Positions 14,115 to 25,957 of a stretch of 64,000 nt of DNA are shown here, piece by piece. Source of the DNA: Melanocharis versteri (lineage: Eukaryota > Chordata > Aves > Passeriformes > Melanocharitidae); contig VZTG01002277.1 in assembly GCA_013397845.1 (NCBI GenBank), forward strand, positions 285,409 to 349,408, read 5' to 3'. Position 1 is the stretch's first letter. Each line of letters opens with the position of its first letter. A model generated the notes under the pieces. That model had not been told where the DNA came from. It made no database searches and saw only the letters and a list, made by a program, of their open reading frames with translations. The position numbers and the translations under genes were made by a program.

Positions 14115-14628
14115 CCAGCTGTCTTAGACAGCATTTTTATTAAAAATGAATACACAGAGACATAGCAGCTTTTACAATAAAGAGTTTTTTAAAATGCATC
14201 AAGTTGTAGGCCAACCATTCAAAAAAGTGGCTTTGAAATGTTGTCTTCCACAGCACTTTTTGCCCATTTGTCAAGGAGGGACAGTAATCTGCAGATTACC
14301 CAAAGGACAAACAGGCACAGTAACTAAAATCTGAACTTCAAGCCCTTTTTCTGAACAGTTGATCAAGCATCACCCTCCGTAGCAGCATCTGGAGCACACT
14401 TCGGTGTTCTTTCAAGTGGCTGGTGTACTTGATCCGTTTCTTTAAAATATTTTAACATTCAATAAAACTATTTCAAATAGAAGAACTTCTGTCACATGAA
14501 AGTATGGTTTCCTTTTCAGATTCCGTGAAAGCTTATGAACTTCACTGGCAGCATTTCTGTAATGGAGCAGGAGCTAAAACCAGCAGAACAGGCACTTCAG
14601 CAAAGTTGTCCATCAACAGTTTCTAAAG
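14115..14628 (-). other. CCNE1: CCNE1 3' UTR (probable)
   Basis: Sequence after the stop, running to just beyond the first AATAAA on the minus strand (14136-14141). The end is inferred from this signal; other minus-strand AATAAA sites exist further left, near 13875 and 13261. Confidence 0.55.
14136..14141 (-). terminator. Polyadenylation signal candidate for CCNE1
   Basis: AATAAA on the minus strand about 490 nt after the stop. A perfect 6-bp-stem hairpin (GCTGTC-TAA-GACAGC, 14118-14132) follows within a few bases. Confidence 0.5.
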
Positions 14629-14751
14629 TCATATTGATTGTAGTCCAGAAGACAGTTTCTTACTACTCTGTGGTGGTGTAAGGACACCAGTGGGGAAAGG
14701 TGAAGTCCTATTTTGCTCAGCCAATATGGCTTGTTTTGCTTGAGCTCTGTC
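14629..14751 (-). CDS. CCNE1: CCNE1 last coding exon with C-terminal phosphodegron and stop
   Basis: Forty codons, DRAQAKQAILAEQNR to SSGLQSI, then TGA. It contains GVLTPPQSSKK, equivalent to the human Thr380/Ser384 FBXW7 phosphodegron that controls cyclin E turnover. The last residues differ from the human ending (SGPEMA). Confidence 0.95.
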   Translation of the reverse strand, partial: DRAQAKQAILAEQNRTSPFPTGVLTPPQSSKKLSSGLQSI

Positions 14752-17700
14752 CTGAAAGCACATGAAAAAGCAACCTTTACTTTGGTGTGTCTATGCAACA
14801 GAACAATGTAATTCAGTGTTTCATAATCTGATAGACTGTTGATCTGGAAATGCATATCCATATCTAACCCTCCTAACAGTAACTGATACATCACCTAGTA
14901 CACAATAGTTACTTGTAGTACAACTCCAAGAGATCAGTATTAGTTTTAGGAATCTGATGATTAGCATTAATTCATAAGACACAAACACTCTTGTACCTTC
15001 AAGAAAGCAAAATTCAGAAACAACTGAACAGGAAAAACTTTAACTTCTACCTACAATTCAATAACCTAAATAGAAAAAAGAACCCCAATAGCTTAAACCA
15101 CAATTTGTTGAACGGGATTTGGATGCTCTGCAGTTTTCCCACACTAAAAACCACTCCTGCTCCACTGCTTGTCAAAGACCACTGTCACACAACAGTCCCT
15201 CAAGATCAGTCTCAAGTGATCAATATTTTTCTCTGGATCAGACATGACTGTATTAGTGGTGTTTCCTAGAGAGAAAGGTATAACACATGATATTTGAAGT
15301 ATCCCAAAAGGTAAAAAAATGCTTCTGATTTCTAGGGTAATGATACGCTGTTTGAGATGAGAGACTGAAGGCACAATCACCTTTTCAAACTAAATACTGA
15401 ACAAGTCAGTCCCAAGACAAGTCTTTGTCTCAAGAATTTTGGATCTGGACTACAACCTTATGCCTTTCATCATCTAAATACACTCAGTCTCAACCTGTTA
15501 AAGCTTCACTTAAGTTGACTGTATGTTCTAATCAAAGAAACAAGACTTCAGAGATTTTACAGACAGGTTTTTGTCCTCATCCTGCTCATACATACCAGCA
15601 AATCAAAGCTGTTTATGTGCGTCTGTATATTGTGCAAATCTTCAGGAGCTATCCCGCTAAAGTGTTTGAGTTTGGAGCTTCCCACTTCCCTTAGAGCCAT
15701 GGCAAACGGGACCATCCATTTCACACAGTCCTCTATCTCACAGAATTCATAACCTGCAACACAAGACACAAGCTGATCTGCCTGAACGAAGACATAACAT
15801 TTGTCAACACACAAGATTTAAGTTTATAAATGCCAATACCTGAAACTTTCTGCATCAGCTCAGATGAAGAGAAGTGATATAAAGCAGAAGCTGCAAGTAT
15901 TCCATAGGTATATTCCAAGCAGCCAATATCCAGCACACAGAGATCCAAGAGCTACAAGACAATAGATGTTTATTAAGTCTGACATAAGAACACTTTTCCA
16001 GGTGAAACAACATTTGAAGGAAATCAGTCTTACCTCTGTTATTTGTACAAATATCTGCTGTGGATATTGTGGCAGCATTACCTCATAAAGGTCATTTAAA
16101 TATGCAACTTGCAGGTAAATGTTTAGCCACGATACAACTGTCAGTGGATTTAAGTTCCAATTAAGAGCCTGAAAGAACAGACATACACAAGACTTTAGTG
16201 CCAATTTAAGTTAAGTTCCCAACTTAAACCATGCAAGATGGTTTAACAATCAGAAGCTCTAATCCCAGTTGGTTAAGGCATCTTTGAAACACACAAATCA
16301 AGTACTCTCCTGTAGCTCTTCCTGCTGATACAGTCTGGGAATAAATAATATTGTTAATACACACATACTGGTGGATGCTTTGCATCACTTGTTACCTGGA
16401 GAAAACACTGCTTTCTAATTAGTAAGAGAAATTGTGCCTTTTAGCAGCACTTAAAGATTAACTGAGGAGCTCTGCTTTCAGTCTGATTATGTTATACATT
16501 TTTAAAAACCGATTCCACTTTTAAGTACTACCTTCATAATGATCAATTCCATACTGATGATTTCATCTTCTGTACAGGCTCCATCTGTAACATAGGCAAA
16601 CTGGTGCAACTTTGGTGGATAAATTTCCTGAAAGATAGGAGATCAAGTATTTAATCTGTGGAATAGGTTGCAACTAGTTTCATGTGTTACTTTAACAAAA
16701 AATAAAGAAATAAACAGAACAACCACTGCTTCAGCCTTCTAAAACAGGAAGGGGAGGGGGGATGAGGAACTAATCCCCCTTTCTAAATCCTGGTATTCTC
16801 TGCCTAATAGACACACATTGCTTGTTCATCACAGCCTTCAACTTTCACTTTGGATGGATCAGTACAAACCTACATTGCTTGACTACAGCACCACTGTGAC
16901 TGTATCACAACTGACATCAAGATTTTTTTAAACATCCTAAAGGAAATGTCTTTTATCTCTTGCTTAAGAACATACTGAACAGCAGCTCTCTTAAATGACT
17001 AAGAGCTTAAAAAGCACTGTGTATTTTAGTAGTTCAAATTGTTCCAGTAAATAATAGCTCAGACTATCATGCAGTAGGTACTCTATTACAATGAAATTGC
17101 AACAAGTGGTCTCTGTATACAGCAGCCAACCAAAAATTCATTTAGCAACTGCAATTAAAACTTTAGATTTATTCTACCACTGAATTCGCTAATGAGAAAA
17201 CTAGCTAACATCACAGCATAATTTTACCCACTTCTAAAAAACTAGGAATGTTGAAAAGGAAAAAAAAAAAGATCTTTTTTCTGTCTCCCAGCTGAACTCC
17301 ATAAAGCTTTCCACACTGTGTCCAGCACACAATAAGTGTGCTGTGTGTCCATGCACAATTTTATGTGCAGGTAAAGCTGGAGATACTTACCTCAAGCTTG
17401 GCTGCTATGAATAGAGATGTGACACCAATAAGCTGCAATAGTGTTTTTACAACATCCTGTTGTGTTGCCATAAAGCGATCAAAGAAATCTTGTGCTAAAT
17501 AAAAAGTTTCTCTATGAAGTTTGTAGGCTTCACAAACCTGGAGAGACAACAGAGATTACAAAGGTCAAGAACAGTGTTAAAGAGTCAAAACTAGATGCTA
17601 CATATGTACTAAAAAAAAAAAGGCACGAGATAGACAAAATTTATATCAGCTTTCTACTTCACTTCTATTGTGAAGTAACATGTTAACTAAGAGCAAGAGT

Positions 17701-20700
17701 TAAACAGTTTCTTTTGACACAAGATGACTGTCATTACAGTAACTTCTGAGAAAAAAACAGATCAGAGTGAAAACCCTTTTAGGAAATGCAAGCACATGTT
17801 CCAACAACATCAGAACATCAGTTCCTCATTTTTTGCAAAGATGCATCATTCCAACACCTCAAAAGAGAAAATTCTCACAAGTACTTGAAAATTAAGAACA
17901 GAGATTATGCCACTAAGTCATTCAAACAGGAAAAAGGACTCAGACATAAGAGGAGCTGTAGCACATTCTCCATGACAAAAACAGATAAAAAGGCTGTGAC
18001 ATGGATCTGATCTCAGAGCTACCATACCCTCCTTCTTACAGTGACTTCTGTAATTATTTGTCCAGCCTTTGCCTGCAGTGTGACCCTAAAAAGCCTACAG
18101 TGTGTTAGGGACAAATTATTATCCGCTATCAGTCTAAATGAATAACAGAATGCATTGTCAGTTCGAAAACCATCAGCTCAGTGCATCATATATTCTTTAA
18201 GTTTGGTGCCATTCATTGACAAAATTTAAGATGAAGACAAGTATCTGGAGCTAAACGTGCTCCTGAAGTGCACTCATGACAGTTATTAGGGCACTTCAAC
18301 GAAAGCACACTTGAAACACTCACAAGCACAGAAAAGCTTACCTCCATTAGCCAGTCTAGAAGGATGGTTCTCATTTTAGGCTGCAGCTGAGGGTGCCTCT
18401 GCATGTAGAATTTATCCCTCACATAGGTCTCTTCCTTGTTTATCATGTTTTTCCATACGTCATCCCTGTTTGCCCAGCTAAGAGAGATCAATGTTCAGGC
18501 TTGGATCATGAGACAAGAGGGAGGCAGAGCAGCAGCAGCAGCCCAGCACACTCACCCTAGAGCTGGCAGTGGGGTAGCTCTGGTGGGAACAACGCTCAGA
18601 TGGATAAAGCGCGAGTAATCAACACGAACAGGTTCATCATCTTTATCCGGAGTAGGAATCAGCATGTGGGCATTCTCGTGAATGTTATTCCAGGACATCT
18701 ATTAAATCAAACAGGAGATTTTACCCTGTGCTTTTTTAACTAAACATGTTAGTTGTAGATAGAAAATACTCATAACTTTTGTAACAATTTCTTTCTAATG
18801 TCTTATCTCTTTAAACTGCTCAGAATCACAGAATGGTAGAGGCTGGAAGGCACCTCTAGGTCATTTTGTCAACCTCCCTAAACAGCTGGGGCCACCAAGA
18901 GCTAGCTGCCCAGGACCATGTCCAGAAGGCTTTTGAGTATCTCCACAACTACTCTGGGCAACCTGTGCCATGCTTGGCTACCCTCACAGTAAAAAGTGTT
19001 CCATAGTATTCAGAGGGAACCTCTTGTGCTTCAGTTTGTGTCCATCTCCTCTTGTCCTATTACACAAAGAAGGGCTTGGCTCCACCTTCTCTACATCTTC
19101 CCTTCAAATAGTTATAAACAATTGATACAAATCTCCACCGACCTTTTCTCCAGGCTAAACAGCCCCAGCTTCCTCAGCCTTTCCTTATAGGAAAGATGCT
19201 CTGGTTCATGAATTATCTTAATGGACCTTTTCTGGACTCTTTCTTGTACGCTCAAGTCTCTTATTTTACTGGGGAGCCCACAGCTGGACACAACACTACA
19301 GATGTGGCCTCACCTGGGCTGAGTAGGGGGGGTGTTGCTTATAAGCACAGCAGAGAAAGTTTGGAACTAAAGCTGAAGAACATTCACCCTGTTCTCCTTC
19401 TGAAGGACCACAACTGTTTCATGGAAGGATATCCAAGTCAGAATCTCCTGATCTCATGCTGCATTTTGTTTTTACCAAAAATATACTTGCCCTCAGGTAA
19501 AGAACAAGCAGATGGAACTCAAAGACCCAAATATGAGGTCAGGATTTCTGGTAAGAAATATGCAGATAATATGCCTGAAGCCATGCATTCATACAAAGCA
19601 TCTCAGACAGCGAACACAGCAAAATGGTTCGTAAAATTTCGTACTCATTCATCTAGCAGGATAAGGATAAAAACCCAAAGCATATATGACCCAATTCTCA
19701 GAATACAGCAAGTACACATTAAGCAATTGCTACTAAACTATCAAGCGGATTATTTCATATGCTGAATTCTGCCATGCTCTGCAAACATCAGATATCCAAA
19801 ACTTCACCTGTAATGTCTTTTCAACTTTTATTTGGACTAGAACTTAAGTCTAGGTTTACTCTTCTACCATCTAACCCTTAAAAAGGATCTTGTACACTTC
19901 ACACAGTCCCCAGGAAAATACTACTATATTTGCAGTAGAATACAAAGCCAGCACTGTGTCATCATGCCTAAGCAAATTAAAATCTGGCATTTCTGCTTAA
20001 CATTGAAGTCAGCCATCTTGCTGCAAATTGATCAGCTCCCCACCACTAAAAGGACAGAACTCCCCAAGAGATTTCTAATGTGCTAAAAAAAATTAAAAAC
20101 AACTTCAGAAGAATCATTTGGCACTCTCAAGTAGAATACTATGTGAAATTTTGCCTCTTGCAAAAAAGCTTCCACAGCTGATTTTTGCCACCTTTCTTAC
20201 ATATGACATCACTTTCCAGCAAAATGGCTCCCTCCTGCACCAGTTTCAGAAACAGAAACCACTGACTTGATGAAACAAAAACCACATTTCACAGTTCTTT
20301 CACAGCTAAGACTGCTTTGCACTTTGAGTTACCAACACACAGATGAGTCTCTTTTCTTCTTGGGAGTTCTACATGCAAATATAGCACAGCTACACACCCA
20401 GCCATGCCAGGATTTAATTTGCGTGGGGAGGAGGCAAAAAGAGGGAATAGTATCTTTATCTTAAGAATTACAGACTCCTTACAAACTGAAAGTTCAAATG
20501 AAAGTGTCACATTGGCATTGCTCGAAGTTAATTTTTGTCCTCCCTCAAAACTAGACTTTAGTCACACTTTGTTCTGCAAACTGCACAGCAAGCCCAGCTG
20601 CCAACAGCCTTTGGAGAAGTGCTGTCTTATCAGTTAATCAGCAAACAGAAAAGCAGCAGATTATATAATATCTATTTAAAGGTGCCCACTTCACCAGCAG

Positions 20701-23700
20701 CTTCTGAAGGACCAGAGACTTGCTCACAACATTCTCAAACAAAGCAGACACCTCACACACCACATGCAACAGTTACTAAAGATATTTCACCACCCTAAGT
20801 TTTCTATAAGGAAATAGAAATCAAAGGTCAAGAGCCTCTTAGGTGTTTTGAGAAGGGAAAACAAAGTTTTTGACAACATAATGTCACTTAAGACACTGGG
20901 GAAAAGATGTGAGCAACACCACAAGTACACAGCTTAGCTAGAGACAAGGAGGAAACTAATGTGCAGGGCCTCAAAAGAAAGCAGCCTATTGGGGAAGGAG
21001 ACAAGAATTAATTAGTGTAGGTGAGGGAGCACCATAACTGGCACAGATTTTGGTTGAGGGAATGAACATATCAATCAGGCCCTTGAGTCTTTAAAGCAGA
21101 TTTAGCAAGACACTCAATTGAAAATAAGGAACACTATCAAGAAACTGCATTACCTCACACTGTAACTGTAAGGAAATAGGAGCCACCACTGAAAAAAGAA
21201 ACAGTTTAAGGTGGGGAGGGTATGAGGAAACCATGAAGAACTTCCTTTGTGCTTGCACAGAGCCAATCCAAAAGCAGAGACCTGTCAGAAAGCAACAGAT
21301 GTTATCCAGAATCTGTGCAGCCTAACAGAGGAAAGACTACAGCCCTGAGCTTACTTCTGAGCCAAACAGGAGCTGAAGCAACACACAAGCAAAGAATCAG
21401 TGGGGAGAATGCCCTCTTCAAACCTATACGGAGCCCAGCAAGAAAGCCCAGTGACACCCACAGTAATATTCCAATACAGGAACAACTAATCACATGCAGA
21501 TCACTATCTCAGACCTAAGAACGAGACACAGACTGAAGAAACTGAACTAAGCACAAGAGAAGGCTCATTAGGAGAAGGCGTACCAAGAGGGCAGAAGGTG
21601 GGTGATAAGTCTATTAGAGCACCCAAGTCCATACAGCTCCAAACAGAGAAAACACAGAAGTTCAGAGGTGGGGTCTTTTTAAAGCTCAAACATTACCAGG
21701 CCTCAGTTTCCTGCAGCATGTCACCATTCACTGATACATCAAATATTCATAGAAATTCATCTTTTTGAACAACCTTCAGGATATAGACCAGACACAAAAC
21801 AGAGCAGGTAGTGACCACTGGGGTTACTGGATACAGGCCAGGCAGGGCTTTCACTGAGGAGGAAACACCTAAAAATACAAGCTGCTGAGACACTTGTGCA
21901 CCTCAACGTGTTCTAGGGGCCACCAGAACGAGCTTCCACGGACCCAGGGCAAAGACAGCAGCAGGAGAGGAAGAGAATGACACAGAACTGCATTCAAACA
22001 GCAACATCAGAGGTTTTTCAGTATGGAAATCAATGGCGGGGAACAGGCCTGTTTGTCACCCTAAAAGCAGCACCTTGTACCAGAGACAATGGTATCAATT
22101 CTGAGACCACAGCCTTAGTTTGCCCATCAGAAATAGCAAGACCTGTAACTGTAGCCATTTTTCACCTATAGGATGCATTACTTTGACATACTGTATTTTT
22201 CTTTGCCATCATAAGGGAATTCCATTTCCCTTTAAATTTAAAAAACAGGACAGAAAAGAGCAACTCACATTAAGTTGTTCCAAACCTCTTGGGATGGCAT
22301 AGGAGTTCCTACTTCTTTTAAATAAGAGTCTAAATGTTGTCCTGACCCAGATTAGGGCTAAGTCAGGTTCTCGACCTGGGTATAGTTTACACTCCTTTTT
22401 TGTAGGCTTTGTTTTGTTTGTTAATTGAATCTTCAAAAGTTAATCTAGATTAGTCAAAGAAACTTTTTGGAGGATATTTTCAAAACACTTAAGTGGAATA
22501 CTCTGACAATGCTAAAATCAGATTCTGGAAAACATCTAGTGAGAAATTGATCAAAACTACTTCCTGAGAGTTTACTCCACTCTTACACACGCAAACATTA
22601 GCTAGCTTCATCTAAATAAACTAACTTCTAGATTCAATTCTCCACTTCATGTGGAGGTGACCATGCAATTTGTATCCCAATTGCATAGATTATTCTAATC
22701 TAGTTAGATGAATTTTGTTTTTCACGGAGCCTTGGAAGTGTATTCATCCACAGAAAGCAGCCAGAATTAGTATGAGAATTGCTAGCAGAATTACAGCAGT
22801 GCCAGTTCTCCAAAATCAAACACAGAATTTATGCAATATTCTGCTGTCACAGACCTGATGATATAGCCACCCTTTCATCACATAAAGGGTAACGGCATCC
22901 TAATTAAGAACTGGGGCCTTATGTTCCACAGAAGCAAACTAATGAATTGACTATGAAGATGTCATAAAGTGGGATGTGAGTCTGATATTTTGCCTTGTGG
23001 ATAAACTAGTGTCAGTAAACAATTTATTTAATGTAGAAGTCATGTGGTATAGGCTGCAGTGGATTTATAGCTGCTTGCATTTTAGAATTGTCGTGTCTCC
23101 ACAGAATAACTGGCTATCATTCCAGCCTGCTATACTGCTGCTGGAACCGTAAACATATTCTCATTAGTGGTCCATGGCAATTTATATCAGAGAATAGCTT
23201 GTGTCACACCATAGACTGAAGAGCTGCTGCTGTGCAGCCAAATGTTAGCTTTTTTAACCAGATCTGGAACAATCTGGCTACTTTGTCACAACAAAAATAC
23301 CTTCTCTATGGAGGGAAAGATACATAGGCATGGTATTATTCATTGTTTATAGAATGAAAGGGTCAAATTCCACCAGCATCCTATGATTAATTTGAAAAAT
23401 TCCCAAGTGAAAATTTTTGATGCCTACCACCTAAATTATCTAAGTTTTAGTTTACCTATCATTCCTGAAGTAACACTGAATGGCTACCAGGCCAAAAGCA
23501 CAAACAAGAAGACAAATTTGGAAGTCTTCATTTGCTTCCAAAGCTGAAGGTCAACATATGCAAAAGATACTTCAAGTTTCCTTCCACTGTCTTTCTGGAA
23601 GACAGTAAAACAGGGTCCCTGTTGAGATTTTCTAGCAGTACCTTGTTATTATGCAATAAACATGCACAAGAAGGCCTTGCTCACTTTAAACAGAATGAAT

Positions 23701-25086
23701 CTTCTGGTGAAGGAGAAAGCTGCAATGAAGGACAGGCAGCTCTTCCTTGTCAGAAGTGAGAAATTAGTTTAATATACTGTGCAAAAGAAAGACAGAAGGG
23801 AAGGAGAGATCCCCTCATTAAATGCTCACCATTTGAGCCCTGCTTAATATGTTGACTGATAACTAGTGTACGCAGTCGCAACAAGCAGAGGCCATTCCAA
23901 ACAATGATGCCCATCTGTTATGGTAGCACTTCAGTCTTAGAACTTCCAGCTGCCACTTCGGGTTAGATGTGCCACATTATGCAAAGCCTCGCCTACCAAA
24001 TGAGGACAGGCTGCACACCCTGACCGTGACTTCAGCATTGCCCTGCGTGTGTAGTGACAGGCTGAAGTCTCAGTGACAGTGACAGAGCAGGTGTGTGTGT
24101 GTGTTCAGGGGAATGAACCTATCCCAGAACACAGGCTACTCAAGGTACAAAAGCATCATGCTTTCAGTATCACACACCAACACGGCATCCAACAGAGATA
24201 CCAAAAGCATCTTCAAGAATATGGAAAGCACACAGGGACCTAGAGGACACCAGCGCAACCAGTTTTGACTTTTTAAGTCAGCTCATTCTAAATGCCTTGC
24301 TAAGAAAGCTGGCAATGGTCACTATCAACCTCCACTTGCAGGACCAATTTCCACAGGTATAGTGATTTTACAGAAATATTACTCCATTCTGCAGAGAAAA
24401 AAAGCCTGTTTTACTATGCCATTAGCATCCAACATTCACTTCCAAGTTCTAATCAGGAACCCCTTAGTTAGTCTGTCTGATAATTACCCTTGTCAGCGGG
24501 ATTGTTCAGCTGATACTGGAAGAAAAGGGGAAGCTTTCCACTCTCCCAGAGGATAGAGAAGTAGAGACACGACTGCAAAGACAACCACCCCAAGAGATGA
24601 TTCTGTCTGCATGCTTAGGTGTCTAGTGCTTAGGCCAGCAAGCTACAGGAGCACATGTACAAGGTACATAAGCACATGACTGTACTTCTGCACCTCTCTA
24701 GAGAAGCCAATAGAGAGCAGGTCTAAAGGCTTGCCAGGTGCACCCTTGCAACATCAAGACAGCTGAATATACTTCGGCACTAACATAACATTTCAGACCA
24801 ACACAGGCCTTGTCTCTAGCAAAGGCTCCAGGGCCACATATGTGAACTGAATTCTTTTGCTCACTCCATCACCAACCAGGGCCAAAAGTCTCCCTTGCCT
24901 ATTGCTATGCAGCATATGGCAGCAGCATACCTGTTTCACTACGTTCACATTAATAATGAGGTACTGCAAAGGAAGACCAGGGCTAAGTAAAACTACAATA
25001 TTTACACATAAAGCCAATTCAATTACCTGTTTTTCACACGGCTTTTTTCTAGTCATCTCCATTTTGGCAATTTCTTCATCAGGATC
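14629..25086 (-). CDS. CCNE1: Cyclin E1 (G1/S cyclin), nine coding exons, 5' end missing
   Basis: Cyclin E1 binds and activates CDK2 in the nucleus to drive the G1/S transition and centrosome duplication. Nine exons (minus strand: 25086-25027, 18698-18556, 18477-18342, 17537-17391, 16627-16532, 16168-16034, 15951-15840, 15753-15596, 14751-14629) join in frame with GT-AG introns to give 369 residues and a TGA. Seen in the product: the IPTPDKDD degron (about residues 34-41), the first cyclin box from WANRDDVW (69) with hydrophobic patch MRTIL (103-107), the cyclin-E segment HRETFYLAQDFFDRF, a centrosome-localisation-like VSWLNIYLQVAYL, and the C-terminal FBXW7 phosphodegron LTPPQS (353-358). 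MATQQDVVKTLLQLIG and FSSSELMQKVSG identify E1 rather than E2. Length from human Asp41 onward is 370 residues, so only the N-terminal ~40 codons are missing, probably in the gap at 25290-25733. It is head to head with a BtpA-like gene. The patch alanine of human MRAIL is threonine here. Confidence 0.96.
15596..15753 (-). CDS. CCNE1: CCNE1 coding exon, second cyclin fold end, 158 nt
   Basis: Completes the split glycine, then encodes YEFCEIEDCVKWMVPF to HNIQTHINSFDLL. Ends in phase 0 at donor gtatgt. Confidence 0.96.
15840..15951 (-). CDS. CCNE1: CCNE1 coding exon, second cyclin fold, 112 nt
   Basis: LLDLCVLDIGCLEYTYG to FSSSELMQKVS plus one base of a split glycine. Acceptor ttgtag, donor gtattg. 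Confidence 0.96.
16034..16168 (-). CDS. CCNE1: CCNE1 coding exon, centrosomal localisation segment, 135 nt
   Basis: Forty-five codons, ALNWNLNPLTVVSW to QQIFVQITE, acceptor tttcag and donor gtaaga. It contains VSWLNIYLQVAYL, matching the segment of human cyclin E1 that directs it to centrosomes. Confidence 0.96.
16532..16627 (-). CDS. CCNE1: CCNE1 coding exon, 96 nt
   Basis: Thirty-two codons, EIYPPKLHQFAYVTDG to MELIIMK, phase 0, acceptor tttcag and donor gtagta. Confidence 0.96.
17391..17537 (-). CDS. CCNE1: CCNE1 coding exon, cyclin box core, 147 nt
   Basis: Forty-nine codons, VCEAYKLHRETFYL to SLFIAAKLE, phase 0 at both ends, between acceptor ctccag and donor gtaagt. This is the most conserved piece of cyclin E. 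The MATQ...VVKTLLQLIG sequence is specific to E1. Confidence 0.97.
18342..18477 (-). CDS. CCNE1: CCNE1 coding exon, start of cyclin box, 136 nt
   Basis: Encodes WANRDDVWKNMINKEE through MRTILLDWLME and ends in phase 0 at donor gtaagc. The intron separating it from the previous exon is only 78 bp (18478-18555). Confidence 0.95.
18556..18698 (-). CDS. CCNE1: CCNE1 coding exon with N-terminal degron, 143 nt
   Basis: Begins in phase 0 directly after an AG with MSWNNIHENA, carries LIPTPDKDDEPV (the human Thr62-type CDK/FBXW7 degron), and ends ATPLPAL plus two bases of a split glycine at donor GTGAGT. Human has serine (LSWAN) where the splice makes Gly-Trp-Ala-Asn. The Met codon is internal, not a start. 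Confidence 0.93.
18699..25026 (-). other. CCNE1: Large CCNE1 intron (6.3 kb)
   Basis: The only long intron of the visible gene. It contains an inverted CR1 copy (18822-19340) and a short GT repeat (about 24091-24105). Open frames in it (for example plus-strand 19196-19765) show no recognisable domain, and part of that one is CR1 sequence. Confidence 0.8.
18822..19340 (-). mobile_element. CR1 LINE, 3'-end fragment, inverted
   Basis: The left edge reads cagaatcacagaatggtaga, whose complement ends in CATTCTGTGATTCTG, the typical CR1 3' terminus. The following sequence matches the inverted CR1 3' region: ggctggaaggcacctctagg, aacctgtgccatg, ctcttgtcctat, tctccaggctaaacagcccc, gatgtggcctcacc. It is 5'-truncated, diverged, and lies in the large CCNE1 intron in the same orientation as that gene. 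Confidence 0.92.
25027..25086 (-). CDS. CCNE1: CCNE1 coding exon (first visible), 60 nt
   Basis: Encodes 20 residues starting DPDEEIAKMEM and ending CEKQ. It is flanked by ttacag at the acceptor and gtaatt at the donor, and is phase 0 on both sides. It corresponds to human residues 41-60 (DPDEEMAKI...). No exon encoding the preceding basic KRK...LQ segment is visible between here and the gap. Confidence 0.93.
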
Positions 25087-25289
25087 CTGTAAGAACTACA
25101 GAAAGTGACATGTAATTTCCGGAGTCCAGCCCGCGGGACAAGCAGCTGTTGGCCGCTGTGACACGCGCCTGCTCCCCCAGGAGCGGAGCCCCGCAGGCCC
25201 ACCCGGCCCCCGGCGCCCCGCGTGCGCCCCGCACCCCAACAAAAGGCGGCGAGGCCGCGGGGGCCCAGCCCGGCGGCGGGGCGGGCACC

Positions 25290-25733
25290 NNNNNNNNNNN
25301 NNNNNNNNNNNNNNNNNNNNNNNNNNNNNNNNNNNNNNNNNNNNNNNNNNNNNNNNNNNNNNNNNNNNNNNNNNNNNNNNNNNNNNNNNNNNNNNNNNNN
25401 NNNNNNNNNNNNNNNNNNNNNNNNNNNNNNNNNNNNNNNNNNNNNNNNNNNNNNNNNNNNNNNNNNNNNNNNNNNNNNNNNNNNNNNNNNNNNNNNNNNN
25501 NNNNNNNNNNNNNNNNNNNNNNNNNNNNNNNNNNNNNNNNNNNNNNNNNNNNNNNNNNNNNNNNNNNNNNNNNNNNNNNNNNNNNNNNNNNNNNNNNNNN
25601 NNNNNNNNNNNNNNNNNNNNNNNNNNNNNNNNNNNNNNNNNNNNNNNNNNNNNNNNNNNNNNNNNNNNNNNNNNNNNNNNNNNNNNNNNNNNNNNNNNNN
25701 NNNNNNNNNNNNNNNNNNNNNNNNNNNNNNNNN
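25290..25733. other. Assembly gap (444 N)
   Basis: Run of N in the GC-rich promoter. It probably contains the CCNE1 first coding exon and the transcription starts of one or both genes. The length may be an estimate. Confidence 0.99.
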
Positions 25734-25884
25734 GCCGAGCCGAGGGGCTGAGTGTCCTGTCCCGGACTCGGACTCGGCCCCGGCCCCGGCCCGGTCCCAG
25801 TCCCGGTCCGCGGCGGGAGGCGGGGCCGCGCCATGGCCTGCCCGGCCCGGCTCCGCTCACGCTTCCCTTCCCTCCCCGCAGGCC

Positions 25885-25957
25885 ATGCAGCGGCCCGGGC
25901 TGTTCGGGCGGCTGAAGGCGGCGGTAGTCGGGATGGTGCACGTGGGAGCGCTGCCAG
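25885..25957 (+). CDS. BtpA-like coding exon 1, 73 nt
   Basis: Encodes MQRPGLFGRLKAAVVG to ALP plus one base of a split glycine. Donor gtaagc. A pyrimidine tract ending ccccgcag sits immediately before gccATG, so 25881 could also be the start of a second exon behind an untranslated first exon. Confidence 0.9.

Noticed and set aside
19196..19765. 189-codon frame in the CCNE1 intron
   Set aside because: The first part is inverted CR1 sequence and the rest is intron; no reverse-transcriptase sense match in this frame.
14629..25086. Assignment of the cyclin as CCNE2
   Set aside because: Segments MATQQDVVKTLLQLIG, FSSSELMQKVSG and the QNRTSPFPTGVLTPPQS tail follow cyclin E1, not E2.
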